Under the pieces are notes generated by a model. That model made no database searches. It was not told the origin of the DNA and saw nothing but the letters and a program-made list of their open reading frames with translations. Below, in pieces: positions 1-10,559 of a stretch of 26,619 bases of DNA; position 1 is the first letter of the stretch, and the number at the start of each line of letters is the position of its first letter. The position numbers and the translations under genes were made by a program. The stretch lies in assembly GCA_003427395.1 (NCBI GenBank), contig BFEA01000245.1, positions 387,895 through 414,513 of the forward strand, read 5' to 3'. Source of the stretch: Chara braunii (Eukaryota; Streptophyta; Charophyceae; Charales; Characeae).

Positions 1-630
1 AAGCCAAAGTTACTTTCAAAATCTGAACTTAGCCTTGTATAAGTTTTGGAATAGCACTTTTCTAGAGGGAGTGCTGCCGAAATTTCTACAAAATTAGGGA
101 GTTAGTTAAATTCAGTCTAAAAAGTTGAGCTCGAGCTGTTGTTCGAGTTCATATCTGACTTAGTTAAAATCTGGGAAGTCTCCTTTTCTAAAGGGGAGTG
201 CTGCCCAAATTTCTATTAATTCAGAGAGTTAGACAGAATTTGATTATCCAGAGTTACAGATCGTTTCTGTTTTTGTATCTGACTCAGTATAAATCTGGGA
301 AGTCTCCCTTTTTAAAGGGAGTGTTGCCCAAATTTTTACTAATTAAGAGAGTTAGACATAATTTGGTTTTCCAAGAGTTAGAGATTGTCTCCTGCTTTAT
401 ATCTGACTTAATATAAATTTGGAAAGTCTCCTTTTCTAAAGGGAGTGCTGCCCAAATTTCTACTAATTCAGGGGGTTAAACAAGATTTGGCTTTCCAGAG
501 TTAGAATTTATTCATATTTTTCATATTTAGACTTGTATAAATTCTGGAAAGACAATTTTCCTACGGGAAGCGCTGACAAATTTCCTTGGTTTAGAGGAGG
601 TAGATTATATTTTGACAGGTGGTGATTCAG
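1..630. repeat. Tandem array, ~125-bp unit, about five copies
   Basis: The landmark GTGCTGCC, or a close variant, recurs at about 71, 198, 321, 445 and 570, giving spacings of 123-127 bp. Each unit also has a 'TCTGACTTAGTATAAATCTGG'-like half and a pyrimidine/purine stem such as CTCCCTTT-TT-AAAGGGAG near 303-322. Base 1 lies inside a unit, so the array probably runs off the left edge. The last unit (about 540-600) is the most diverged. The apparent 72-aa reading frame here is only the repeat read through and is not a gene. Confidence 0.85.
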
Positions 631-1254
631 GNGATCCACCCAGAATAGGTGAGAGTCTGTAGTTGATCTACCTTTAGCTTAAGCATTTGGTTTAAAAGTA
701 GACTTAGGTTTAGCTTATAAGGAGATTTTGAGGAAGGATGTATTATGGAATTGTATTCTTAGCTTGGGAATTGGTCTGTCGTGTGTTACAGGTTCTTTTG
801 ATCTTTTGATTCGAGATCAGGATTAGATCCAGCTTGATCCCTCGAGGATCATCATCTGTTATCACTGATAACAGGTCGGTTGTCGATTCGTCGGTTTTAC
901 GACTCAATTTCAACTCACCCTCTACTCTCAACCTAAGAGGCTTTAGCCCTGGTGAATTTTATTGTTTTATTAAGGTTTCACCCGGACTTTTATTGAATGG
1001 TCATTTAACAAAGGTGCTGAGTATTTAATTAAGGTTGGTTGGACAGGGTGTTTGGGGCTTGCATGGCTAAAGCGAGGGGTATGAGCGTCGAAGGTGGTTG
1101 GGGTTGACTCCGTGTAGTGTGTGGGCTGTTGATTTGTTTTCGTTGGTGTGATGGCAGGTATGTGCTGTGAATCAGATTTCTGGATTTGGTTGCCTGCGAT
1201 CACACATATACGTATTATTGTGAGAAAACCCCAGCGAAACCATGAGGAGCGATC
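631..1254. other. Non-coding stretch, no gene recognised
   Basis: This is mixed-composition DNA between the tandem array and the inverted-repeat block, with an N at 632. Only short unsupported reading frames are present on both strands. I see no domain, splice pattern or repeat shared with the rest of the window. Confidence 0.5.
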
Positions 1255-1690
1255 GTCAAATATTTGACCCTTATATATGTATAAATGGACATGCTTGGGA
1301 TGAATGTTTGCATGGGTTGAAGAATCCCCATATTACAGCCCCATCCAGAAGCTGGGACTGAAGAACCTAGGGGAGGCCCCTACTTCTATTTTTATTCTTG
1401 CTTTTTGAGGATTTTCTTAGTCGGACGTTTGGTCCTGGGCTGGGATTCGAGGTCCTTGTCCAGGACATCCCCAGCCCTAGGCTNTGNAGGGGAGGGGCTT
1501 TCCCTCGNGCAAACCCTATNTGATTTGCCTACCGAGACGCTCAGATCAAGAGCCTAAGGCGTAGCGGCGGCTGCACGACTATTTCTTTCAGCCGTGCAAT
1601 GTCGTGAAGGGTTAGGCNCTCACGACACTTCAAGTCTGACACTTGAATGACATAAGCGGTACTCGGATCCACGAGAGACCGCTTGATAAT
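1255..1690. other. Cluster of inverted repeats (possible structured RNA or element end)
   Basis: It opens with a perfect 14-bp palindrome, GTCAAATATTTGAC (1255-1268). Next is a two-tier stem: GGGCTGGGAT (1437-1446) pairs with ATCCCCAGCCC (1467-1477, one bulge), with an inner GTCC/GGAC. Then CGGCT/AGCCG (1568-1572/1590-1594), TGCACG/CGTGCA (1572-1577/1593-1598) and CACGAC/GTCGTG (1574-1579/1601-1606) compete for the same bases. TTCAAGT/ACTTGAA (1629-1635/1641-1647) follows. Last, AAGCGGT/ACCGCTT (1654-1660/1678-1684) encloses CTCG/CGAG. Five of the window's six Ns fall here. No coding is seen. I do not recognise a family. Confidence 0.5.
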
Positions 1691-2384
1691 GGGCACTACA
1701 TAGTACGCCATCATTGCGACTGTTTGCGTACGTTTGCATTGCGAGTCGATATGAGTAGGTCCTGCGTCCGAGCGTTTTTATCCTAAAGTTTCGCGCGCGA
1801 CGGCTAGTCGATTTTGCATCAGAAAGTTATGGGACGTCTACCGAGGGGCTAGGAGCGTTGTCGGGTTGTTTGTGTTGTGTCGTTTCGTACGTGTGCGTGT
1901 ACATGTTTTATGTTCTTGTGTTCGTAAAGTGGAGTGCGCGTGGTGTGTGGGAAGCGTCCTAGTCGACCGACGATGAGTCCCGCTTGGGACCTCAGCCCCC
2001 CCAAGGTGTCGGTTCGCGTGCAGGTTCAATAGAGGCGTATTACCGCGCGTACCCCCTATGCTACAGCGAACGAGAAACGCCCTCGGCTGGTTCACCTCTG
2101 CGATTGCAGCTGATTAGCTTTCGTACTGTGGACTGGTAGCTCGACGGGGATACGCCCACCGAAGGGAGGTGACAGCTCCCGTAAGGTGTAGGTAAGTCGT
2201 GCCTCGCGTAGGCCCTATCCTGTCGTAGGGGCTCGCGAGAGGTATGGTTGGCGCACCCGGCCGGAGCGGCTTGTGGAAGCTCCATGTATTTCCGCGACGA
2301 ATGATTGAAAACTAACTCCTGCGTGACGCGGCCGGGAGGGTCCCGCGCTGCCCCCGTGCGGTGCCGGACCGATTGCGCCCGACA
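1691..2384. other. GC-rich stretch without a recognised gene
   Basis: This stretch is markedly more GC-rich than its surroundings. Long overlapping frames occur on the minus strand (about 2061-2477), but they show no domain and run on into repeat B. A small hairpin lies at about 1970-1995 (TGAGTCCC, loop GCTT, GGGACCTCA). It does not match conserved rRNA blocks that I know. Confidence 0.4.
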
Positions 2385-2970
2385 GCACTTCGCACACATG
2401 TGCAACCAGGCAAGCTGAACTGGTCTCCCTGGCTGGTAAGGCGCAATATTGTGCCTCCTACATTGCGCTTCGTGCAAAGTAGCGCCTGATCATAGCGCTT
2501 CGTGCAACATAGCGCCTGATCCCTCGCCTGCCATTGCTGGACTCAGCTGTGGAGGCGACTGATATGACTGCTTCACCAGCCTTGACCCCTCAGGTATGGA
2601 TCCTTTTCGTCCAAACCTCTAATTGGTTGTGTTGTACCTCTTACAAACCTCTAATTACCTTTCCCACACCCCTATGCTAACAGGAGCCTAACGACTAATC
2701 CCTCTGATGAGCTGCTATGGGTGCTAGGCGGCGAAAAGTGCGCTTAAGGGCATGCACCCCCCCTACGGTTGGGTTCTCATACCCATTCCTAACCCTGCTA
2801 ACCTACTAACTCTAACTTTGCTAACCTGCTCCTTATCTAATATATGCCTTGATGTATCTTGTACCTAACTACTCCCCTTCCCCCCCTTGACTAACATTGG
2901 ACGTAACGACAATGTCTAGTGTCCCATTCTGAATGAGATGGTCATGTTTTACACACACCCCCTACACACA
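2385..2970 (+). repeat. Dispersed repeat B, copy 1
   Basis: This ~590-bp segment recurs in the same orientation at 20903-21480 and is largely identical by eye. Similarity starts at GCACTTCGCACAC and stops in a CA-rich stretch (about 2955-2970). Inside are two copies of a 30-bp tandem unit (2465-2494, 2495-2522) beginning GCGCTTCGTGCAA, then the hammerhead ribozyme. No open reading frame is conserved between the copies, so this is a non-coding element or a terminal repeat of one. Penelope-like elements and retrozymes are the known repeat classes that carry this type of ribozyme. Confidence 0.85.
2683..2777 (+). ncRNA. Hammerhead ribozyme, type I, short stem III (copy 1)
   Basis: The full core is present: CTGATGA (2704-2710), GAA (2733-2735) and the cleavage triplet TTA (2744-2746), with predicted cleavage between 2746 and 2747. 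Proximal stem I pairs CCCT (2700-2703) with AGGG (2747-2750). Stem II pairs GCTGCT (2711-2716) with GGCGGC (2727-2732) across a 10-nt loop. Stem III is AAG/CTT (2736-2738/2743-2745) with the tetraloop TGCG. After an internal loop, stem I continues with GGAGCCTAAC (2683-2692) against GTTGGGTTCT (2768-2777), allowing G-U pairs. The A15.1-U16.1 and G10.1-C11.1 pairs are present and H17 is A. Self-cleavage is inferred from the fold, not shown. Confidence 0.85.
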
Positions 2971-3044
2971 TTCCGGGATCATGGTTCCAGTTACCAAGCA
3001 TGGGGTCGAATCCCCAACTCGCTAAGCCACGTCAACGTCCTCAC

Positions 3045-3600
3045 TTACCTCCCCTGACGCACTAACTCTTGTGCAGGATGATCGGCTTGAACTAAAAAAA
3101 AAACTCCTCCTCCCCCTCCCCCCTCCCCCTTCCCCATACAGCTGCTATGCACGCAACCTTCGTTAATCACAATGCTGCCATGCGCACTCACTTTCAAATT
3201 CCCAATAGCAATGCTGCTACACTTATGTGTAATAAAACGTGGTTTCGTATGAGCATGTTCTTTTAGCAGCTGCATTAACATCTGCGGCACACTATGCATC
3301 ATCTCACACTAGTTCATCAACTTTCGAAACTCCCTTCACTCCTTCCACCCCCCTGCCCATCCCGCTACGACTGGTATACACGCTATCTTCTTACAATCAC
3401 AATGCTAATATACACGCTTACTCTCAAATCTCATATTATGATGTCGCTAGTCACTACTCCACATGATCACGACCTTTCTAGCAACTGCAAATACACAATG
3501 CACTTACCCATCAACTCCCGAACAATACCCCCTACACCCCGAACAAACTCCCTACACTATGATTACACTGTCCCACATGAGTAGCCCGCAGTAAACAGAT
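3045..3600. repeat. Pyrimidine-rich tract and degenerate ~230-bp duplication
   Basis: A C/T tract (about 3094-3135) precedes a unit starting ATGCACGC at 3146. A diverged copy starts ATACACGC at 3376, with matching stretches such as AATCACAATGCT and CTCTCAAAT/CTTTCAAAT. The overlapping frames in both strands differ between the copies and are not credible genes. A run of about 19 A residues lies at about 3789-3807. Confidence 0.5.
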
Positions 3601-3809
3601 ATACTCCCGCTATCTCTATCCCTTAGTAAATCCCTACCCCATTCCCTCCCTATAACACATGCTCTAGCTCCCTGCTTCATACCCACCATATACTATGATA
3701 AACCCCGCGCATCTGAATGAATTTTTATTTTCCGCTCATTATTAAAATGGCATAGACTATGTTTCAAAAAACCACTATACCAATTCTTAAAAAAAAAAAA
3801 AAAAAAAGC

Positions 3810-6060
3810 AGCTAAAGCTGTCAGTGGTCCTTTTTACTTCCTTTCCCCTTTTTTATCGCTTTTTTACACGTATCTTTACGCTCACCTGCCACACGGACGT
3901 AACCCCTAACTTGATCCAATCATTTATACTCAATTGACTAGGCAAACCCATTCCTGAAACTAATAAGGTCATATTGACTGATCAAACATGCTAGGAACTG
4001 CTGCTTCCGACCAATCAATCACGGGTGGCTAAACCGACACCCGGCTTATCGATCTACTGCATACACGACTATACGGGAGTCACACGACTATACTAGGTAA
4101 GTAGAACTAGACCAGTACACATAAACATATGACTCCATAACTAGTCACTTATTAATCATCCGATGTACTAATGTATGCACATCACACGAGGATGATGTTA
4201 CCACACGCTTCCCTGCAAAATTAGGTACCTGGCCTTTTCTTTAAATGTTCGCTTACTTAAAAACTAGGATGTCATACAAGACTGATTATAGACTACTGCT
4301 CTCAGCTTTAACCTAGACAAGACACGTCACCATTTCCCAATATGTATGGTTAATACCTACAACAATACTAATAAATGACAACCATCGCAGCCTTGCATTA
4401 ATAAAACTTAAAGCAGGCATTCGCCCCCCTAGATTGACGGGCGACAAATTCACCCCCGCTATCATTTACATACCGCATAATAAATGTATAAACCTCCAAA
4501 TTTGATACAAGGCCCTTAGCATTGATTATTTATTATTTATTATTTATTAATTTTTTTTTTAGTTATTTTTGACCTACTTGTTCTCTCTAGATCAGCAAAC
4601 CCTAAAACAGATAATATACAAATTGTATTACTCAACCCTCTTCGTCCTCATAAAAAAACTGAATGATGGACTATGGACAATTAACGTAGACTGCTACATA
4701 GATGTAAAATAAATATCCGGAGCGTATTGATAATCTCGAAAATACACAAACACAGGATACGAATGTAACATATTCCCCGACTTTTATCTACATCACCTAC
4801 GAGACCACTTGCTAAAAACGTGCACACTCGGTAAAAAAATTACCTGAACTTGTCATGCAAAACACCTATAACACCTTGAACACTATCCAAATTATACCTA
4901 AAAATTTAAATTTACGGATCAATAATGGAAGATCGGAAACTTCTAAATTTTTTATTTTTTTAATATAATGAGCACATAGTACTTTCGTAGTTTGGATAGT
5001 CAAATTCCTTCTACGTGTTTCCTTATGAAAAATTCAATGGCGTTTTTCCAATGTTAATTGAATTTCTATCTCCAACACTATACAGGCTAGGACATAACAT
5101 TACTACTATTATGTGACCACAAGGTATTTCAATGCCTCGGTAGTCGAATTCTTTCTATGAAAATTTCTGCGCCCTGTTCATCCTAACTATGTTTCCAATT
5201 GCATCTCCTGGTTGTTCAGGCTAAGATTGAACCATACCGCAATTCCGAAAAGTTAATACCTCCATGCGACGTAAAATTAAAGGCGGTGTTGGTTTACCAG
5301 GTTTTATTGTATCAACGAGTTACCCAACGGTACTAATCTGCTTCCCCTCCAAAGATGCTAGCAGATATTTTCCTCTCAATCTCCTTCCCATGGATTATCG
5401 AGGTTGTCCGCTACAAGTAAGCACCTGCGTAATAGTGACGAGTATGTAACAATTTAGGATTCGGGTAACTTTGCGTACCTACTGTTGTACTGCTACTACG
5501 ATCTTAGTCGTATTTGCTCTACATATAAAGCAAACCCAATAATGACGCGACATGATAACTAGCAAACCGGGTTCACAATAGTACACCGCCATGACGAGAT
5601 ACCACTCTGACATCATGCAAGTAGTTACTTTACTCTACCATTCAGATGTGACCTCCGAACAATCCTACGTAGTACTTACTAAAGAAAAAACAAACACACA
5701 AAAAAATTAAAATACAAAATAAAGGAATATGCAATGAAAAATAAATAATAAATATATAGTAAATAATAATAAAATGTTGTGTGACGCCGACACATAAGAT
5801 ATTACACGTTGGCCCCGGCGCATAATAATCCTATCACGTATATATGCGTGCGCAACTCCGATTGAACAAATGCTGACCATAAACGAACAAAAAAAGACTA
5901 TTTCATAACTACGAAACGACCGACATATGATAACTTTTGAACACACTTTGACACCCTAGGTACACGAAAAACTATCTGTCATGATAATGGTTACGTAACA
6001 AGTTTAGCAGAGTATGCGAAATACAACTTTCATGAATATAATAACATATGGCTATCGACA
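3810..6060. other. AT-rich non-coding stretch
   Basis: No gene, RNA or long repeat is recognised over about 2.2 kb. It contains simple TTATTTA repeats near 4526-4550 and scattered short frames, for example 5264-5449 plus and 5707-5946 minus, which have no domain and no supporting context. Confidence 0.5.
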
Positions 6061-6079
6061 ATCTTCGCAAAAATAACAG

Positions 6080-6352
6080 TTGAGTAGGAAGGCAAAACCG
6101 GAATTAAACCCCTACAGAAGTGTGCAGCACTACCCAATCAAAATGTGCTATGACGCACGAATGACCGAAAACGGACATCCATACCCACGCATTGACATAC
6201 TGACAAAACAACTAACAAGACTAGATGCGGCTCCAATCCCCATGCTTGTTCCAGATGATAACAACCCCTCCTCCTTCCCCCTGTATAAAATATTTGTGTA
6301 TCATATATTTAATCTAATATATAAAACACAAAACAAAAATTATAAATATTAA
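6080..6352 (+). CDS. Possible short or degenerate coding segment, unknown
   Basis: The frame is open from 6080, and the first ATG is at 6143, giving about 69 codons. From there to about 6297 the composition looks protein-like: MCYDARMTENGHPYPRID, then a stretch ending NNPSSFPLYKIF. After that it dissolves into an AT-rich tail. There is no recognisable domain, promoter or neighbour. It could be an exon, a transposon remnant or chance. Confidence is low. Confidence 0.2.
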   Translation: MSRKAKPELNPYRSVQHYPIKMCYDARMTENGHPYPRIDILTKQLTRLDAAPIPMLVPDDNNPSSFPLYKIFVYHIFNLIYKTQNKNYKY

Positions 6353-6469
6353 GAAATAAACTACGTATTAATCGTCTGACGCACCTAATATAATCTTTGA
6401 TTTCATGTAGAATGTATCGCCTCCCGCCCTTCCACGTAAGCCTTTCCTGTCCTTCCGAGTTTAACCTTC

Positions 6470-6662
6470 GTATCGCTAATTCTGCTCTGTATGTATCTTT
6501 GATTTCCTCTGTATCGCTAATTCTGCTCTTTACGTATCTTTGATTTCCTCTGTATCGCAAATTCTGCTCTTTAAGTATCTTTGATTTCCTTCGTATTAAT
6601 CGCTAATTTTGCTCTTTACGTATCTTTGATTTCCGTCATATCGCTAATTCTGCTTTTTATCC
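6470..6662. repeat. 41-bp minisatellite, about 4.6 copies
   Basis: Units beginning GTATCGCTAATTCTGCTCT occur at 6470, 6511, 6552, about 6593 and about 6638. The first three spacings are exactly 41 bp; the later unit has a 4-bp insertion. A partial, more diverged unit (ATCTTTGATTTC...GTATCGCC) lies upstream near 6393-6422. Confidence 0.8.
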
Positions 6663-7045
6663 CAATTACAATTTAGAGTACGCACGACCTCCATAAGAAC
6701 CACATACAAGCACAACAATCACTCACCGACACGATTTCTATAACTACATAGGTAATATAAAAAAAATACCCTGAACATGCATGATTTGGATACACATGCA
6801 TCACCCTCCTAAATAACTACCTTGATGTGAGCATATGCGAGCTTGTTAGTACTGTCAACCTGACAAACTTAAATAAACTTGAAAATTGTCCAATGCGCGC
6901 GGCTTCTATTAATTTTTCCTTATGGTTAAATCACCATTCCTTGATAAATAATAATATCATAACAATCCTGGAATAAAGGGCACTTTACTCTGCTCAAAGA
7001 GAAATCATGCACCCATGACTTTACTGAACACCGCAGTAATACACC

Positions 7046-8034
7046 TTACTTCCACAACAATTTCTCAATTTTCCCTTGCTGAAAAAGAAAGATCACGACT
7101 GACAGAAAGCAATACAAGCGACTCCTGAACTGACCTTTAACATAAAAAAGTTGATAGGAAACAGCTACAAGCTCGCCCCTCGGACAAAAACAAAAAAACA
7201 CGGATAGTGCGTTTAAAAACAAAAAAACATGCCACACACGTGATCACCCAAGTAACCCACGCACATGCAAATGAAATCGGAATGAACAATTGAATACCCC
7301 CCCTCCAAAAATTATTTCCTTGACTTGCATACCAAAACCAAATCATCCCTCTCGATAACCCCTCTTGAGAAAGTATCTTCGCATGTATCTGATCCAGCGC
7401 ACGGACTTCTCAGAACCTTTCGTAAACAAACCATGTTTGACACCCTAACCCGCTCCATTACCAATGCATCTTCCCTTGCCTGGTGACTACCCTTATAGAA
7501 GCTCCCGACAGACATAATCGCACCAAACGGCAATGCTGAAATGAAGCTCACATCTTATAGACGGATAATTTCCATCAACTACAATCACCCTCACCACAAG
7601 TAACTATCCGCTATACGCAGCACGCCACACATAAGGCTACGCTCACGCAACGACGCCTCGAGTGTTGCCTCCCACTCAACAAAATAGATCTGCTTATCTC
7701 CATGTTCTTGCAGCAGATCACTTGTCACCAGCTCCACCAACGCAGCCAACACATTTACCCCTCCACTGGGTACCTCATCCGGAACTACATCGGATGCCTT
7801 GGTCACGAAAACTGTCACTTCACATAGTAACCCATCCATGTAACCCAAACCCACGTACAACTTTAAAGCCAATTGCCCATCTGCCGTTATGCGATAGTGA
7901 CGAACAGACTCGTTAGTAACCCGCAAACAGAATCTGAAATCCTTGTCATCGCCAACCCCAGGGCGATGACGTAGCTCCTGCACCTGAACTGCCTTTCCAT
8001 GAACGTCCCCCACACACGTTATCACAACATCCAT
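7046..8034 (-). CDS. Putative three-exon gene, unknown function
   Basis: Reading on the minus strand, exon A runs from the ATG at 8034 to about 7595, about 147 codons of balanced composition (segments such as DFRFCLRVTNESVRHYRI and HGDKQIYFVEWEATLEASL). Exon B runs from about 7546 to 7333 and exon C from 7078 to 7046, ending GKIEKLLWK and TAA. The second intron is the better one: it starts GTATGC, ends in a T-rich TTTCTTTTTCAG, is 254 nt (7332-7079) and joins in phase 0. The first intron (7594-7547, GTGAGG to GTGAG, 48 nt, in phase) has a weak acceptor. The exons are GC-richer than the AT-rich flanks. I recognise no family. Exon A may instead be joined to a 5' exon starting at the ATG at 8309. 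It could also be a decayed gene. Confidence 0.4.
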
Positions 8035-8349
8035 AACTGAACCCCCAAACACGCAAACCCGCTAACCACCGCTTTGGAACCTTGGCCGCAGACCACACAT
8101 CCCACAGTTGCCTATTATCCTTGCCGATCGTTACACTCTACTCCACCCCCCCAATAAAACCTCTCTTGTTGACATCTGCCCTCACCCACCACGCCTTCCA
8201 CAATCACTGCATAACCCTCTCTACGAAGACTACTCTGCAGTAATACTGCCTACACGAGAACAATGATCCCAACCAACGCGCGCTTACAGCCCGTACGCTG
8301 CTCACTCATCGCGCAATACCACCAAATAGCTACAATGCTTACAAACCGC

Positions 8350-8357
8350 TATTTATA
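8350..8357 (-). promoter_or_regulatory. TATA box candidate upstream of the putative spliced gene
   Basis: TATAAATA reads on the minus strand in the context GCTAGC-TATAAATA-GCGG. It sits about 40 nt before an ATG at 8309 and about 315 nt before the ATG at 8034. This spacing fits a promoter for the minus-strand gene. The motif is nearly palindromic (GCTATTTATAGC on plus), so direction rests on the gene context. Confidence 0.35.
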
Positions 8358-8399
8358 GCTAGCGCGGCAGATCAATGACCACGCACCCTGTGATAATAA

Positions 8400-9824
8400 A
8401 ACAATAATCAATTATCCATAAAGACTAAAGAGAATATCGAACGATATAACTCGACGTAAAAAATAAAAAATAATAACCCCTCACACGGTACACCACAAAC
8501 CCCCCCCGAACTCAAAATGCTGCTTATGCACACACACAACTCCCCTATAACGCTAAAAGTGAGGAGCCATCACATCTCAAAAATTAAACCCACCCCCCCA
8601 AAAAAAACATCTGATAAATCATTGAATCCTAGTAGGCGGACTATCTCGCTCGCCATATTCGTAACACGTGCGTTAAATATGCCCCATACGCTAAAAGCAA
8701 AACTAACTAACTAACAAATTTAATTAAATAATAATATAACCAATAATACTTCAACCCCTAATCTAAAGCAAAATTAAAAATGACAAAATAAAAAAAAAAA
8801 ATAGAAAAAAAAAAAGTTAGAAATTATAAACTAAAATTAAAAAGCAAAAAAAGCAAAAAAGCACAAAATATATATATATAAAAAAATAAAAATAAAAATT
8901 ATAAAATAAAAATACAAAAAAACAATACTTAAAATTAATAATACAAAAAAATAAAAAAGGAACAAAAATATGTGTTACCGAATATAAGCAAAAACCTATA
9001 ACAAGCCCGCTGACAACATATAATTCCCCCACCACAACTAGAATATTGTTTTGATATTAAAAAAAAAATATATTGTCCTTGAATCCTAAAATAACAAATA
9101 AGAATAAATAGCAAAATGACAATAATAACCAATCCTATATAAAGATATATACTTATTATTAAAAGAATAAAATACGATAAATCCATATTTTTCTTAAGAA
9201 AACAACTAAACTCATAATATATTACAGACGAAATAACGATTTCCTGTTGCACTACTCAGCGCACACCTCGGGTGGCCCCAACCTCACCCACTTACTTCTC
9301 GTCTTACCAATTTTCTATAAAAAGAAGCGACTCTACCCACAAACACATCCAACCCCCGAATAAGGTAACATGGTTCTATCAACACTAAATCCACAACCAA
9401 GAACAACTAAAAGCTAACCAAAACATAATTCCTTTAACTAAAATAACTGAACAAACACCACATGCGCTCTCACATAAATCTGGCATATATAGAAAAAATA
9501 ACCCAACAAACACCCCTCGCTCGCACTCTCCCAAAAAAAAATACAAATAAATTAATCCACGAGTTAATGAAAAACAACTCTACCTCAGATACATACGTAT
9601 AAAAAATATATATATATATAACATAATAATAATTTATAATCATTAAAGTTCTCTAAAAATTAAACTTCTAAAAAAATAATAAATAACAAAATAAAAAACC
9701 CTGCTTAACGAGTACATGAACCTTGTATATATAAACTCATTCTTCATGCAAATTGAATGCAATACACAGTTCTACAAAAAAAAAAAAAAAACCAGTATAA
9801 AATAATAACGTCTCCGTTCAGGGT
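8400..9824. other. AT-rich low-complexity stretch
   Basis: Long A-rich runs with AAAAATA-type simple repeats occur at about 8700-9240, with a similar tract at about 9530-9780, including (AT)n near 9606-9620 and a poly(A) run at about 9777-9791 just before repeat A. No gene is supported. The long minus-strand frames (8817-9252) are products of the A-rich composition. Confidence 0.6.
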
Positions 9825-10415
9825 CACCAGCCCGTACGTACGGAGGTCCCCGGGCAAACCTCCGTACGTACGGGCATTCGGGGTCCCGTATGGGGTCCGA
9901 ACCCGACGGCGTTCGGCCCCTGCCAAAACTTATTTCGGGGCCTAAAAATAATTAGTTTTTTTCTGAGTTTTGTTTTTTGAATTCTATATGACGTGGGCTA
10001 CACGCCTGTAAATTTTCAATTCATTTGGCTAAGCCAAATAAGAATTAAAAATCGCCAAAGATGGCAGTGTCAAAACGTGCTCGCCCACATATTTTTTTAT
10101 TTTTTACTTTTTGTTTTCACTTTAATTCGGGGTCTAAACAATTTTATTATTTTTTGAAACTTTTTTCGTGGTTTTTCTATTATGTGAAATACACATTTGT
10201 AAATTTTCAGGGCATTTAGCTATTCCAAACAGAAATGAAAAATCGTCAAAGATGGCGTTGTCGAAAACATACTCGCGCACTCACTAAATTTAATTCTCTT
10301 TTTATTTTTATTTATTTTTATTATTAGTATTTGTTTTTCGTATTTTATTTTTATTTCAAATTCGGTAAGGAATTCAGATGTAATGCTCAGGCAAATCTTG
10401 TTTAATTTATTTTTC
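9825..10415 (+). repeat. Dispersed repeat A, copy 1
   Basis: This ~590-bp repeat recurs at 17841-18290 plus 19755-19866. It starts with a GC cluster (9825-9925) and then has two related AT-rich modules. Module 1 is about 9933-10094 and module 2 about 10125-10285. Each starts TTCGGGG-C/T-CTAAA, contains CTGTAAATTTTCA or TTGTAAATTTTCA and ends around AAATCG-C/T-CAAAGATGGC. The 3' part (about 10300-10415) ends GGTAAGGAATTC-GATGTAATGCTCAGG. Module 1 also holds the palindrome TTTGGCT-A-AGCCAAA (about 10023-10037). There is no conserved reading frame, so it is probably a non-autonomous element of unknown class. Confidence 0.8.
9831..9874. other. Perfect 17-bp GC-rich hairpin in repeat A
   Basis: CCCGTACGTACGGAGGT (9831-9847) is exactly complementary to ACCTCCGTACGTACGGG (9858-9874) across the 10-nt loop CCCCGGGCAA. 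The corresponding arms in copy 2 (17853-17869 and 17881-17896) carry a substitution on the left and a degraded right arm. Just downstream GGCCCC/GGGGCC can form another stem (about 9916-9942). It resembles a mobile GC cluster in AT-rich DNA. Confidence 0.8.
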
Positions 10416-10448
10416 TCCATAACATATCTTCTTTTCAGATTTTTTTAA

Positions 10449-10450
<2 letters not shown>

Positions 10451-10479
<29 letters not shown>

Positions 10480-10550
10480 GGTCCGCGTTCGGCCTGAATG
10501 GCCCCAAGGGTCCCGTGCGTTCGGGCGTTCGGCCCGTCCCGAACACCGGT
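10451..10550 (-). repeat. Poly(T)29 plus GC-rich head: possible poly(A)-tailed insertion
   Basis: Twenty-nine T residues (10451-10479) abut a GC-rich segment (10480-10550) rich in TTCGG/GTTCGGGC motifs that resemble the start of repeat A. On the minus strand this reads as a GC-rich sequence ending in a poly(A) tail, the form left by retroposition. No target duplication could be recognised. Confidence 0.4.
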
Positions 10551-10559
10551 AACCTTGAT

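Noticed and set aside
1966-2000. CGATGAGTCCC hairpin as a third hammerhead
   Set aside because: The C3-U4 positions are wrong and no GAAA follows the stem; it is only a short inverted repeat.
2061-2477. 138-codon minus-strand reading frame
   Set aside because: No domain, and it runs across the start of repeat B into a unit that is not conserved as coding in copy 2.
2973-3030. tRNA-like boxes on the minus strand (TGGCTTAGCGAG and GATTCGACCCC)
   Set aside because: The two boxes are only a few bases apart, far too close for a tRNA or a usual Pol III promoter.
6470-6662. CRISPR-like array
   Set aside because: The units are contiguous with no unique spacers and the context is eukaryotic; it is a minisatellite.
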